Program-made: the position numbers and the translations under genes
The notes under the pieces: generated by a model
The model's database searches: none
What the model was told of the DNA's origin: nothing
What the model saw: only the letters and a program-made list of their open reading frames with translations
Assembly: GCF_042654245.1 (NCBI RefSeq)
Contig: NZ_JBHSGI010000004.1
Span: 62,001 to 126,000, forward strand
DNA from: Seohaeicola_A nanhaiensis
GTDB taxonomy: Bacteria > Pseudomonadota > Alphaproteobacteria > Rhodobacterales > Rhodobacteraceae
Length of the DNA stretch: 64,000 nucleotides
Reading direction: 5' to 3'
Part shown: positions 43,296 to 51,194 of the stretch, in pieces
Layout: each line of letters begins with the position of its first letter
Numbering within the stretch: position 1 is the first letter of the stretch

Positions 43296-43732
43296 ATCGC
43301 CTCCTCGGGCCAGACATAGGTCAGGCCGGGCAGATTGTCTTCGGTGGTTTCGGCCGGCCCCGCCTCCACAAAGCCCTGCGCGCGATAGAAATTGCGGGCG
43401 GCGGTGTTCGGCTCGACACAGCGCAGTTCCAGCCTGTCGCGTTCCGACTTGGCCTGTTCGATCAGCAGGCGTCCGGCCCCCCTGCCCTGAACCGGCGCGG
43501 CGACATAAAGGGCATAGACCTCTTCCCCGTCGAGCGCGAGAAAGCCGCCGACCCGGCCGCAGAGTTCGGCCACCGTGCACCAGCCGCGCGCGACCATTTC
43601 GGCGCAATAGCCCAGGCATTCGTCAAGGCTGTAAAGATAGGGCATCCAGTCGTGCTGATGCTGGAACTGCCAGAGGATCCGGGCCATTTCGGGGGCATCT
43701 CCGGGGTCGGCCGGGCGCAGGACGAGGCTCAC
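43292..43732 (-). CDS. GNAT N-acetyltransferase between ycjX and ycjF
   Basis: 146 residues from GTG 43732, which overlaps the ycjX stop as GTGA; its own stop overlaps ycjF. VLRPADPGDAPEMARIL opens the GNAT fold, VYALYVAAPVQGRGAGRLLIEQA (about 81-103) is the acetyl-CoA pyrophosphate motif, and NTAARNFYRAQGF is the late helix. Substrate unknown. Double four-base overlap makes coordinated translation with YcjX and YcjF likely. Confidence 0.88.
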   Translation of the reverse strand: MSLVLRPADPGDAPEMARILWQFQHQHDWMPYLYSLDECLGYCAEMVARGWCTVAELCGRVGGFLALDGEEVYALYVAAPVQGRGAGRLLIEQAKSERDRLELRCVEPNTAARNFYRAQGFVEAGPAETTEDNLPGLTYVWPEEAI

Positions 43733-45123
43733 AACCGGTCTCCGATCAGGAATTGCGCGGCGCGGTCCAGCCGGATGTGCGGTGGCCCGTCGCCCGGGCG
43801 CAGCGTCATCGGCGCCGGGGCGAAAGCCATCGACTGGAACCCTTCCAGCGTGCTGTCGCCGGCGAGGATATGCGAGGGATCGGCGGGCAGTTCGCCCGGA
43901 TAATAGGCCGCCTGCCGGCCGTCCTTCAGCAGCCGGCCCCGCACCATCTGCAGCTTGGTGCCGTTGTGCTCGCGCTCTTCCTCGGTCGTGGCGCGCAGGG
44001 CCGCGATCGCCATTGCCGCCGTCTCGGCCCCGGCAAAGCGCGCGCGTTCGGCCGCCTGTTTCACCAGCGCCTCCATCAGCTGGGTCAGCCGGGTGTGCTG
44101 GGTGTAATGCAGGTGGTCGGCCTTGGTCGCGGCGAAGAGGATCTTCGACACCCGGTGCCCGCCCAGCAGGCGTGTGAGAAAGGCGGCGCGGCCGGGGCGG
44201 AAGGCCCCCAGCGTCTCGGCCAGGGTGGCGCGCATGTCGGCGACGGCCGCCGGGCCGCGCTGCAGCGTGCCCAGCACATCGACCAGCACCACCTGCCGGT
44301 CGATCCGCGCAAAGTGATCGCGGAAGAAGGGCTGCACGACCTGCGCCTTGTAGGCCTCGAACCGCCGCTCCATCTCGCGTGCGAGCGAGCCGCGCGGCGC
44401 CTTGGACGGCGGCAGCGGCGCGAAGGTCAGCACCGGCGACCCGGCCAGTTCGCCCGGCAGCAGGAAGCGCCCCGGCGCGAGGTCGGACCAGCCGGCGGCG
44501 CGCGCGGCCTGAAGATAGGCGGTAAACGTCGCCGCCAGCGCCTGCGCGCGCGGCTCCGCCAGCTTCGCATCGGCGTCCTCGGCCTGCGCCAGCGCGAAAT
44601 ATTCCGCCGCCTCGGGGCGGCTGGCCAGCTTTTGCAGGGTCAGCGCCGACCAGTCGGCATAGGATTTCTCCATCAGGGCGAGGTCGAGCAGCCATTCGCC
44701 GGGATAATCCACGATATCCAGATGCAGCGTGCGCGGCCCCTGCAGCCCGGCCAGCAGACCGTTTGGCCGCACCTTGAGGGACAGGCGCAGTTCGGAAATC
44801 GTGCGGGTGCTTTCCGGCCAGTGCGGCTCCGGCCCGGTCAGCGCGGCGATGTGGCTTTCATAGTCGAAACGCGGGACCGTGTCGTCCGGCTGGGGCTGCA
44901 GATAGGCGGCCACGATCCGCCCCTCCTGCGCCGCGGCAAGGCCCGGCATCCGCCCCCGGTCGATCAGATTGGCGATCAGCGAGGTGATGAACACCGTCTT
45001 GCCCGCCCGCGCGAGCCCGGTCACGCCCAGGCGCAGCACCGGTTCGAAGGCGCGGCCCGTCACGAGATCGCCCAGACGGTCGGCAGAGCGCACCACGCCG
45101 TCGGCTATTGCTGAGATCACCAC
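43729..45123 (-). CDS. ycjX: YcjX-like P-loop protein (DUF463)
   Basis: 464 residues. GLARAGKTVFITSLI (36-50) is the Walker A of the YcjX family, with DYPGEWLLDLALMEKSYADW and VVLVDVLGTLQRG as further nucleotide-site blocks. YcjX is a GTPase-like protein tied to envelope stress in enterobacteria; its biochemical role is unclear. Start GTG 45123 (a second GTG follows directly). The ribosome site AAGAGGA lies in one arm of a 10-base perfect inverted repeat. Confidence 0.9.
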   Translation of the reverse strand: MVISAIADGVVRSADRLGDLVTGRAFEPVLRLGVTGLARAGKTVFITSLIANLIDRGRMPGLAAAQEGRIVAAYLQPQPDDTVPRFDYESHIAALTGPEPHWPESTRTISELRLSLKVRPNGLLAGLQGPRTLHLDIVDYPGEWLLDLALMEKSYADWSALTLQKLASRPEAAEYFALAQAEDADAKLAEPRAQALAATFTAYLQAARAAGWSDLAPGRFLLPGELAGSPVLTFAPLPPSKAPRGSLAREMERRFEAYKAQVVQPFFRDHFARIDRQVVLVDVLGTLQRGPAAVADMRATLAETLGAFRPGRAAFLTRLLGGHRVSKILFAATKADHLHYTQHTRLTQLMEALVKQAAERARFAGAETAAMAIAALRATTEEEREHNGTKLQMVRGRLLKDGRQAAYYPGELPADPSHILAGDSTLEGFQSMAFAPAPMTLRPGDGPPHIRLDRAAQFLIGDRL

Positions 45124-45130
45124 GCTTGGA

Positions 45131-45189
45131 CGTTCCTCTTGCCTGTGCGGTCAAGATAGGGCCGCGTGAAGGCCGAGGGAAGAGGAACG
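45131..45189 (-). promoter_or_regulatory. Inverted repeat covering the ycjX ribosome site
   Basis: CGTTCCTCTT (45131-45140) and AAGAGGAACG (45180-45189) are perfect 10-base arms 39 bases apart. Read on the minus strand, the arm next to ycjX contains its AAGAGGA ribosome site, so pairing would close it. A smaller GCGG/CCGC helix fits inside the loop. Chance cannot be excluded for 10-base arms, but the position is suggestive. Confidence 0.45.
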
Positions 45190-45217
45190 AACCGAGGGAG
45201 CGGCTTCACCGGTCCGA

Positions 45218-45859
45218 TCAGTAAAATCCGATCACATCGACAAGATCATCCGTCATCTTGAAATTTGTGAGATAGACATAGTGGCTTTCGGTAAATTTCA
45301 GCAGATAGCCGGCCTCTTCAAAATCCCAATGTATCGCCTGACCATTTCCCGGCGTGAAAAAAGCCCGGTGTCCTGCAGGCAATGCATAGGCGTCCGCCAC
45401 GATTTTCTCAGCCGCAAGGGTAGGTTCAAAATTAGCATCAAAGATAATCTTGTCTTCTTCGACGTTCAGGCCATCAATCGTGTCGACCTCAACTGAAATC
45501 CTGTAATCGACGGATACCTGCATATCGAGTGCGACGACCCTTCCCGGCCGCCGAGTCTCGCCCCCGATATTAAGGATAACCTCTAATACATCATCAGTTG
45601 CAACCAGGGATGTCGCGACCTGGCGGTCCATGATTTCCAGGGCAAATTGACTCAACGATCCTTCGTTCGTGCGCTCCAACGTCACGCGATACTGGCCATC
45701 CTGATCGAAATTCAACCAGAAACTGTCCCTGTCCCACCGTTGATTTGGATCAAGCGTTCCTAGAAGGGTCTGGCCAACCGAAATCGAAAAGGCCGAAGCG
45801 GGCAAAGCTCCCAGAAGATATCCAGGCAGGTCAATTTCTTCTTTTACCACGACACTCAT
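45218..45859 (-). CDS. Low-GC orphan protein, PPC-like beta domain
   Basis: 213 residues, no signal peptide or transmembrane segment. Residues about 22-125 (ISVGQTLLGTLDPNQRWDRDSFWLNFDQDGQYRVTLER) resemble the bacterial pre-peptidase C-terminal beta-sandwich, often attached to secreted proteins; here it stands alone. The second half is acidic and unrecognised. DNA composition differs sharply from the neighbours: bases 45241-45300 have 22 G+C of 60 and 45301-45360 have 31. That suggests recent transfer. ATG 45859 has only a weak ribosome site (GGTAA). I could not name a family. Confidence 0.7.
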   Translation of the reverse strand: MSVVVKEEIDLPGYLLGALPASAFSISVGQTLLGTLDPNQRWDRDSFWLNFDQDGQYRVTLERTNEGSLSQFALEIMDRQVATSLVATDDVLEVILNIGGETRRPGRVVALDMQVSVDYRISVEVDTIDGLNVEEDKIIFDANFEPTLAAEKIVADAYALPAGHRAFFTPGNGQAIHWDFEEAGYLLKFTESHYVYLTNFKMTDDLVDVIGFY

Positions 45860-45984
45860 ATTGTCATTACCATTTAGCCGCCATTCATTTTCCGGATGAC
45901 ATTATATGGAATCGGACGGCTGTCCATGACGGATTCGTCGGATTTACTGCAAAATCCGAGCTATTGAACGAGGCGCAGTATCGC

Positions 45985-46971
45985 TCACCCCATCACCGCC
46001 CGCATCAGTTCCGGCGCGTCGAACCGTCGCCGTCCACCGCTCTCGGCGGCGTGGATCAGGCGGACAAGGGCGTCGTTCACCGGTGTCGGGTGGCCACAGG
46101 CGGCTCCGATGCGGCAGATTTCGCCGTTGATCGTATCAACCTCCGTGGGCCGGCCCGCGGCAAGGTCGGCGGCGAGCGAGGTCATCGAGGCCGGATCCAG
46201 CCCCTGCCGGTTCAGCACGACGCGCCGGAACAGCCAGTCGGGCGCGCGCAGGACCGGAATGCCGATACGCGGGCTGGTCGGGCCGACCTTGTCCCACCGC
46301 ACGCCGGCCGCGGAATAGGTCGCCAGCGCCTCGGCCAGGGCGGCAGCGTAGACGCGGCGGTAGCCGCGCTGCATCAGCGTGTCATAGAGCGACAGCCCGC
46401 TCAGCGCATTGACCGCGCCGACGAGGTTCAGCAGCAGCTTGCCATGCTGGACCCGCACCAGATCCTCGTGCAGGTCCAGCCGCGCGCCGGTTCCGGCAAG
46501 CCAATCGGTGAGGTCGTGGCGCTCGACCGCGATCTCGCCCGCGCCGGTGCGGTGCAGCGTCGCCGGACCGCTCCAGACGATGTTGAAGGGCACCATTCCG
46601 GCGATCACCGCACGGTCGGGAAAGCGGGCGCGCAGGCGGCGCACCGGATCAAGGCCGTTGAGCAGCGACAGGAGCGGCGCGTCGGAACGCGCATGGGTGG
46701 CGATCTCCTCCATCGCGGCATCGAGCGCATGGGCCTTGACCGCAATCACAACCGCATCGGCATCCGCCATCGCCGCCCCGTCCTCGGCCAGCGTCAGGGG
46801 CCCGGCCGCCATGCCATCGGCCCGCAGCGGTTCCGCCCGCAGCGGTACCAGCACACGCGCCCGCCCGATCAGGGTGATCTGCCCGCCCGCCGCCGACACC
46901 GGGCCGGACCAGGCCGCGCCGGCATAGCAGCCTATGGCCCCGGCCCCCAGGATCGCGATCTTCATCGTCAT
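45985..46971 (-). CDS. 2-dehydropantoate 2-reductase family protein (PanE/ApbA)
   Basis: 328 residues. Rossmann motif ILGAGAIGCYAG (6-17), VVIAVKAHALDAAM for the cofactor/substrate cleft, and VQHGKLLLNLVGAVNAL with the catalytic-region Lys and Asn. The C-terminal helical domain has PTEVDTINGEICRIGAACGHPTPVND, the usual ketopantoate reductase end. It would make pantoate for coenzyme A, though paralogues act on other 2-oxo acids. I use ATG 46971; a second ATG six bases later is equally placed relative to GGAGGAGGGCAAGG. Confidence 0.87.
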   Translation of the reverse strand: MTMKIAILGAGAIGCYAGAAWSGPVSAAGGQITLIGRARVLVPLRAEPLRADGMAAGPLTLAEDGAAMADADAVVIAVKAHALDAAMEEIATHARSDAPLLSLLNGLDPVRRLRARFPDRAVIAGMVPFNIVWSGPATLHRTGAGEIAVERHDLTDWLAGTGARLDLHEDLVRVQHGKLLLNLVGAVNALSGLSLYDTLMQRGYRRVYAAALAEALATYSAAGVRWDKVGPTSPRIGIPVLRAPDWLFRRVVLNRQGLDPASMTSLAADLAAGRPTEVDTINGEICRIGAACGHPTPVNDALVRLIHAAESGGRRRFDAPELMRAVMG

Positions 46972-47064
46972 GTCCTTGCCCTCCTCCGGCGGATGCGGTC
47001 TAGCACGGAACCGCGCCCCTGTTGATCCCTTGCCCGCCCCCTGCCCCCGCGCTACCAGAGCGCC

Positions 47065-47835
47065 ATGCCCCGCTATGCTCTCAAGGTCGAATACCACGGC
47101 GCCCCCTTCGCGGGGTGGCAGCGACAGGCCGACCAGCCCTCGGTTCAGGGCGCCGTCGAGGCCGCGCTGGCCCGGCTGGAACCGCGCGCCCATACCATCG
47201 CCGCCGCCGGGCGCACCGATGCGGGCGTGCACGGGCTGGCGCAGGTCGCCCATTGCGACTTGGCGCAGGACTGGACGCCGTTCCGCCTGTCCGAGGCGCT
47301 GAACCATCATCTGAAACCGCTGCCCGTCGCCATCGTCGATTGCGCCCGGGTGCCGGACGACTGGCACGCGCGCTTTTCGGCGGTCGAGCGGCGCTATCTG
47401 TTCCGCCTGCTGATGCGCCGTGCTCCGGCGACACATGAGGCGGGGCTGGTCTGGCAGGTGAAAAATCCGCTGGACGTCGATGCGATGCGCGCGGGCGCGG
47501 CGCATCTGGTGGGACGGCACGATTTCACCACCTTCCGCTCGTCCATCTGCCAGGCCGACAGCCCGGTCAAGACGCTGGACGCGCTCGAGATCGCGGCGGT
47601 CGATGGGCGCTCGGGGCCGGAGGTGCAGTTCCATCTGCGCGCGCGCTCCTTCCTGCACAATCAGGTGCGCAGCTTTGTCGGCACGCTGGAACGCGTCGGC
47701 GCCGGCGCCTGGGCGCCCGAGCGGGTCAGGACCGCGCTGGAGGCACGCGACCGCGCGGCCTGCGGGCCGGTCTGCCCGCCGCATGGCCTCTACCTTGCCG
47801 GGGTCGGCTATCCGGCCGATCCCTTCGCGCGATAG
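47065..47835 (+). CDS. truA: tRNA pseudouridine(38-40) synthase
   Basis: 256 residues. YALKVEYHGAPFAGWQRQ opens the family; AGRTDAGVHGLAQ (49-61) carries the catalytic Asp52; RYLFRLLMRR and FHLRARSFLHNQVRSFVGTL complete the fold. TruA isomerises uridines 38-40 of the tRNA anticodon arm. It is divergent from the PanE-like gene and runs 46 bases ahead of the pseudouridine-degradation pair psuK-psuG. Confidence 0.96.
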   Translation: MPRYALKVEYHGAPFAGWQRQADQPSVQGAVEAALARLEPRAHTIAAAGRTDAGVHGLAQVAHCDLAQDWTPFRLSEALNHHLKPLPVAIVDCARVPDDWHARFSAVERRYLFRLLMRRAPATHEAGLVWQVKNPLDVDAMRAGAAHLVGRHDFTTFRSSICQADSPVKTLDALEIAAVDGRSGPEVQFHLRARSFLHNQVRSFVGTLERVGAGAWAPERVRTALEARDRAACGPVCPPHGLYLAGVGYPADPFAR

Positions 47836-47881
47836 AGCGGCCCATCTTGCGCATCCCCGCGATTGAGCGCAAAACCCCGGC

Positions 47882-48766
47882 ATGAGCGAGATCCTCTGCA
47901 TCGGCAGCGTCCTCTGGGATATCATCGGCCGGTCGGCCAGTCACATGCGGCAGGGATCCGACGTGCCCGGGCGGATCACCCGGCTGCCGGGCGGCGTTGC
48001 CCTTAACATCGCGATGACGCTGGCGCGCTTTGGGCTGCGTCCGGTGCTGCTGAGCGCGGTGGGCCGCGACCGCGAAGGCGACGAACTGGTCGAGGCCTGC
48101 CGGGGCCTGGGCATGGAGACGGCGCATCTCTACCGCTCCGACGACCTGCCAACCGACATCTACATGGCGGTTGAGGGCGCCAACGGGCTGATCGCGGCCA
48201 TCGCCGATGCCCATTCGCTGGAGGCGGCGGGGGACAAGATCCTGCGCCCGCTGACCGAGGGGCCGCTTGGCAGCCTGATCGCGCCCTACGAGGGTATCAT
48301 CGCGCTGGACGGCAACCTGACGCGGGCGCTGCTCGAGGCCATCGCGCTCAGCCCCGCCTTTGCCGCCGCCGACCTGCGCGTCGCCCCGGCCTCGCCCGGC
48401 AAGGCGGAACGGCTGCAGCCGCTGCTGATGGCCGGGCGGGCGACGCTCTACGTCAATCTCGAAGAGGCCGGCATCCTGTGCCAGAGCGACTTCGCCGATA
48501 CCGAAAGCGCCGCCGCCGGGCTGCTGGCGCGCGGCGCGCGGCGGGTGCTGGTGACCGACGGCGGCCGCGCGGCGACCGAGGCGGATGCCAGCGCGCAGTT
48601 CACCCAGGTGCCGCCGAAGGTGCTGGTCACGCGCGTGACCGGGGCGGGCGACACCTTCATGGCGGCGCATATCGCCGCCGAACGGGCCGGCGCGGACCGC
48701 GCGGCCAGCTTGAGCGACGCGCTGCGGGCGGCGGCGCGCTATGTGCCCGGGGAGACGCCGTTGTGA
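47882..48766 (+). CDS. psuK: PfkB-family kinase, probable pseudouridine kinase
   Basis: 294 residues. LCIGSVLWDIIGRS opens a ribokinase-like fold; GGVALNIAMTLARFGL is the substrate lid motif and VTGAGDTFMAAHIAAE (about 258-273) contains the catalytic Asp and anion hole. The specific assignment comes from context: it overlaps psuG as GTGA. PsuK phosphorylates pseudouridine to pseudouridine 5'-phosphate, which PsuG then splits. Confidence 0.87.
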   Translation: MSEILCIGSVLWDIIGRSASHMRQGSDVPGRITRLPGGVALNIAMTLARFGLRPVLLSAVGRDREGDELVEACRGLGMETAHLYRSDDLPTDIYMAVEGANGLIAAIADAHSLEAAGDKILRPLTEGPLGSLIAPYEGIIALDGNLTRALLEAIALSPAFAAADLRVAPASPGKAERLQPLLMAGRATLYVNLEEAGILCQSDFADTESAAAGLLARGARRVLVTDGGRAATEADASAQFTQVPPKVLVTRVTGAGDTFMAAHIAAERAGADRAASLSDALRAAARYVPGETPL

Positions 48767-49707
48767 TTGACCTGTCCTTGTCCGAAGAGGTGCGCGCGGC
48801 GCAGGCCGACAACAAGCCGCTGGTCGCGCTGGAAAGCACCATCATCACCCATGGCATGCCCTGGCCCCAGAACGTCGAGGTGGCCCGCAAGGTCGAAGCA
48901 GACGTACGCGCCGCCGGGGCGGTTCCGGCGACCATCGCGGTGCTCGAGGGAACGCTGCACATCGGGCTCGAATCCGGCCAGCTGCTGCGGCTGGGACAGG
49001 CGCGCGGCGTGGCCAAGCTCAGCCGCGCCGATCTGGCCGCCTGCCTGGCCACCGGCGGCACCGGGTCGACCACGGTGGCGGCGACGATGATCGCCGCGCG
49101 CCACGCCGGGATCGAGGTCTTTGCCACCGGCGGCATCGGCGGCGTGCACAAGGGCGCCGAGACGACCTTCGACATCTCGGCCGACCTGCAGGAACTGGCG
49201 CAGACGCCGGTGACGGTGGTGGCCGCCGGCGCCAAGGCGATCCTCGACATCCCGAAGACGCTGGAGGTGCTGGAAACGCTGGGCGTGCCGGTCATCGCCT
49301 ATCATCAGGACGCCTTCCCGGCCTTCTGGTCGGCCTCCTCTCCCCATCGCGCACCGCTGCGGATGAACGCGCCCGAACCGATCGCCCGCGCCCATCGCCT
49401 GCGCGGCGCGCTGGGTCTGCCCGGCGGACAGCTGGTGGCCAATCCGATCCCCGAAGCCGACGAAATTCCGGCCGAGGAACTGGCCCCGGTGATCGCCCGC
49501 GCCCAGGCCGCCGCCGACCGGCAGGGCATCAGCGGCAAGGCGCTGACCCCCTTCCTGCTGAGCGCCATCTTCGAGGCGACAGAGGGGCGGTCGCTGACCG
49601 CGAATATCGCCCTGGTGCGCAACAACGCCCGGCTGGCGGCCAGAATCGCGGCGGCGCTGAAAAATCTCGACGCGGAGGCCGCCTCCGGCGCGCAGGGGCC
49701 ATTGTGA
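48763..49707 (+). CDS. psuG: Pseudouridine-5'-phosphate glycosidase, GTG start
   Basis: 314 residues from GTG 48763, overlapping the psuK stop by four bases. ALESTIITHGMPWPQN, TGGTGSTTVAATM, FATGGIGGVHKGAE and VVAAGAKAILDIPKTLEVLET are the signature blocks of PsuG, including the catalytic Lys. It cleaves the C-C bond of pseudouridine phosphate to uracil and ribose-5-phosphate. With psuK it forms a salvage route next to truA. Confidence 0.95.
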   Translation: MIDLSLSEEVRAAQADNKPLVALESTIITHGMPWPQNVEVARKVEADVRAAGAVPATIAVLEGTLHIGLESGQLLRLGQARGVAKLSRADLAACLATGGTGSTTVAATMIAARHAGIEVFATGGIGGVHKGAETTFDISADLQELAQTPVTVVAAGAKAILDIPKTLEVLETLGVPVIAYHQDAFPAFWSASSPHRAPLRMNAPEPIARAHRLRGALGLPGGQLVANPIPEADEIPAEELAPVIARAQAAADRQGISGKALTPFLLSAIFEATEGRSLTANIALVRNNARLAARIAAALKNLDAEAASGAQGPL

Positions 49708-49757
49708 TAACTGCCCGGAATGCCTAGGTTTCGGTGCGACCTTGGCCCCGGGACACG

Positions 49758-50441
49758 ATGAACACGCCTTTCGAAAAAGATACGCACCCCCGCAAGACCG
49801 GTCTTTTCGCCGGTCTGCGCGCCTCCTTCCTGACCGGACTGGTCGTGATCGCCCCGGTCGGACTGACGGTCTGGCTGGTCTGGGCCGTCGCCGGATGGAT
49901 CGACGGAGTCGTCCTGCCGCTGATCCCCTATACTTTCCGGCCCGAGCATTACATCGGCATCAACCTGCGCGGTGTCGGCGTCATCTTCTTCTTCTTCTTC
50001 ACCATCATCATCGGCTGGGTGGCCAAGGGCCTGCTGGGCCGGTCGCTGATCCGCTTTGCCGAAAGCCTGGTCGACCGGATGCCGGTGGTGCGCTCGATCT
50101 ACAACGGGATCAAGCAGATCTCGGTAACCGTCTTCTCCCAGGGCGAACGGAGCTTCGAGAAGGCCTGCCTGGTGCAATACCCGCGCAAGGGCATCTGGGC
50201 GATCGGCTTCATCTCGGTGCCGGCCAAGGGCGAGATCTCGGCCCGCGCGGAGACCGGGGGCCGGCTGATCGGCGTCTTCATCCCGACCACGCCGAACCCC
50301 ACCTCGGGCTTCCTGCTCTATTTCCCCGAAGAGGACGTCATCGAACTGGAAATGACGCTCGAGGATGCGGCGAAACTGGTGATCTCGGCCGGGCTGGTCT
50401 ATCCGAACGGGCGCGACGGGTCCAAGCCGCCCATTCTCTGA
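49758..50441 (+). CDS. DUF502 inner-membrane protein
   Basis: 227 residues. Two transmembrane helices (about 20-42 and 68-90; the second contains the striking VIFFFFFTIIIGW) and the family motifs SLVDRMPVVRSIYNGIKQI and FIPTTPNPTSGFLLYFPEEDV. DUF502 members are uncharacterised inner-membrane proteins. ATG 49758. A hairpin repeat (copy B) follows 10 bases after the stop and probably ends the transcript. Confidence 0.9.
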   Translation: MNTPFEKDTHPRKTGLFAGLRASFLTGLVVIAPVGLTVWLVWAVAGWIDGVVLPLIPYTFRPEHYIGINLRGVGVIFFFFFTIIIGWVAKGLLGRSLIRFAESLVDRMPVVRSIYNGIKQISVTVFSQGERSFEKACLVQYPRKGIWAIGFISVPAKGEISARAETGGRLIGVFIPTTPNPTSGFLLYFPEEDVIELEMTLEDAAKLVISAGLVYPNGRDGSKPPIL

Positions 50442-50451
50442 GCCGTCGACA

Positions 50452-50508
50452 GGGGGGCTGTCTGCCCCCCTTGACCCCCCGAAGGTATTTTCGAACCAGA
50501 GAAGACCA
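50452..50508 (+). repeat. Dispersed G-rich hairpin repeat, copy B
   Basis: GGGGGGC-TGTCT-GCCCCCC (50452-50470) is followed by TTGACCCCCCGAAGGTATTT and TCGAACCAGAGAAGACC. The second hairpin of copies A and C is missing here. It starts 10 bases after the DUF502 stop with the hairpin leading and a TATTTT tail, so it could act as its terminator. Confidence 0.75.
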
Positions 50509-50527
50509 GGGGCCAGAGATCACCCTC

Positions 50528-50546
50528 CGCCGGCGCGAAGCCGGCG
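50528..50546. repeat. Small inverted repeat between copies B and C
   Basis: CGCCGGC-GCGAA-GCCGGCG is a perfect 7-bp hairpin in the roughly 120-base spacer between the two facing repeats. The remainder of the 50442-50730 gap holds no gene that I can support. Confidence 0.5.
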
Positions 50547-50629
50547 AAGGGCTTCTCCGGTTGCGGTCATCGGCGCCTCCGCCTGTACCGCGCCGCCAGA
50601 CTGCGCGCAGACTGGTTAAGAAACCGTTG

Positions 50630-50700
50630 CTTCTCTGGTTCGAAAATACCTTCGGGGGGGGCCGCCCGGAACGGGCGGCGGGGGGCAGACAGCCCCCCTG
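50630..50700 (-). repeat. Dispersed G-rich hairpin repeat, copy C (inverted)
   Basis: Read on the minus strand: GGGGGGCTGTCTGCCCCCC, then GCCGCCCG-TT-CCGGGCGGC, then CGAAGGTATTTTCGAACCAG and AGAAGC. It is nearly identical to copy A and faces copy B. It begins 30 bases after the holC stop with the hairpin leading, mirroring the DUF502/copy B arrangement. Confidence 0.75.
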
Positions 50701-50730
50701 CCCGCTCCTCGCGCGGGCACCGGCCAGAGG

Positions 50731-51189
50731 TCAGCCCTTTTCTGCCTTTTTCTCCCAGCGCCCCGATTCCTCGGACCAGTATTGCGCCGCGCAGCCCGCC
50801 TCGGTGAGCGCCTTCCACTGGGCGCGGGCGCGGTTCAGCGCCGCCTTGTCGTTGCCGTCGAAGAGGATGCAGACGCGCTCCATCCGCGCCACCTCCTCGG
50901 GGGCCACATCGGCGCCATCCACCGCCATCAGGCAGGCGGGATCGTTGCCCGCCGCGCCGGTGGTCAGCAGGATCGGCTGCGCCCTGTCATGCGGGCCACC
51001 GGCAAGTCCGTGTGGCAGGAAGGCGTCCTCGGGGCCAAGCCAGAGCCTGTCGTCGAGCCAGGCCATCCGTGCCGGCTCGCGCCCGCGCACGGCGATGCGC
51101 CAGCCCGCCTCGCGCGCCTTGGTCAGCAGCAGCGGCAGGGTCTGCTCCAGCGGGTTGCGGGTCAGGTGATAAAAGAAGGCGGCGCCCAG
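50731..51189 (-). CDS. holC: DNA polymerase III chi subunit, probable CTG start
   Basis: 152 residues if begun at CTG 51189. GAAFFYHLTRNPLEQTLPLLLTKAREAGWRIAV, in line with the HolC N-terminus (E. coli ATFYLL), is encoded upstream of the first ATG/GTG/TTG (a GTG at 51090), so the shorter version would lack the first strand and helix. LWLGPEDAFLPHGLAGG and CILFDGND mark the chi fold. AAGGA lies 9 bases before CTG 51189; a second CTG (51198) overlaps the pepA stop as CTGA. Chi links the clamp loader to SSB. Confidence 0.75.
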   Translation of the reverse strand: MGAAFFYHLTRNPLEQTLPLLLTKAREAGWRIAVRGREPARMAWLDDRLWLGPEDAFLPHGLAGGPHDRAQPILLTTGAAGNDPACLMAVDGADVAPEEVARMERVCILFDGNDKAALNRARAQWKALTEAGCAAQYWSEESGRWEKKAEKG

Positions 51190-51194
51190 GGCTC

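Noticed and set aside
45985..47925. A 646-codon version of the PanE-like protein
   Set aside because: The upstream 300 residues are antisense to truA and carry no similarity; the Rossmann fold starts at ATG 46971 behind a good ribosome site.
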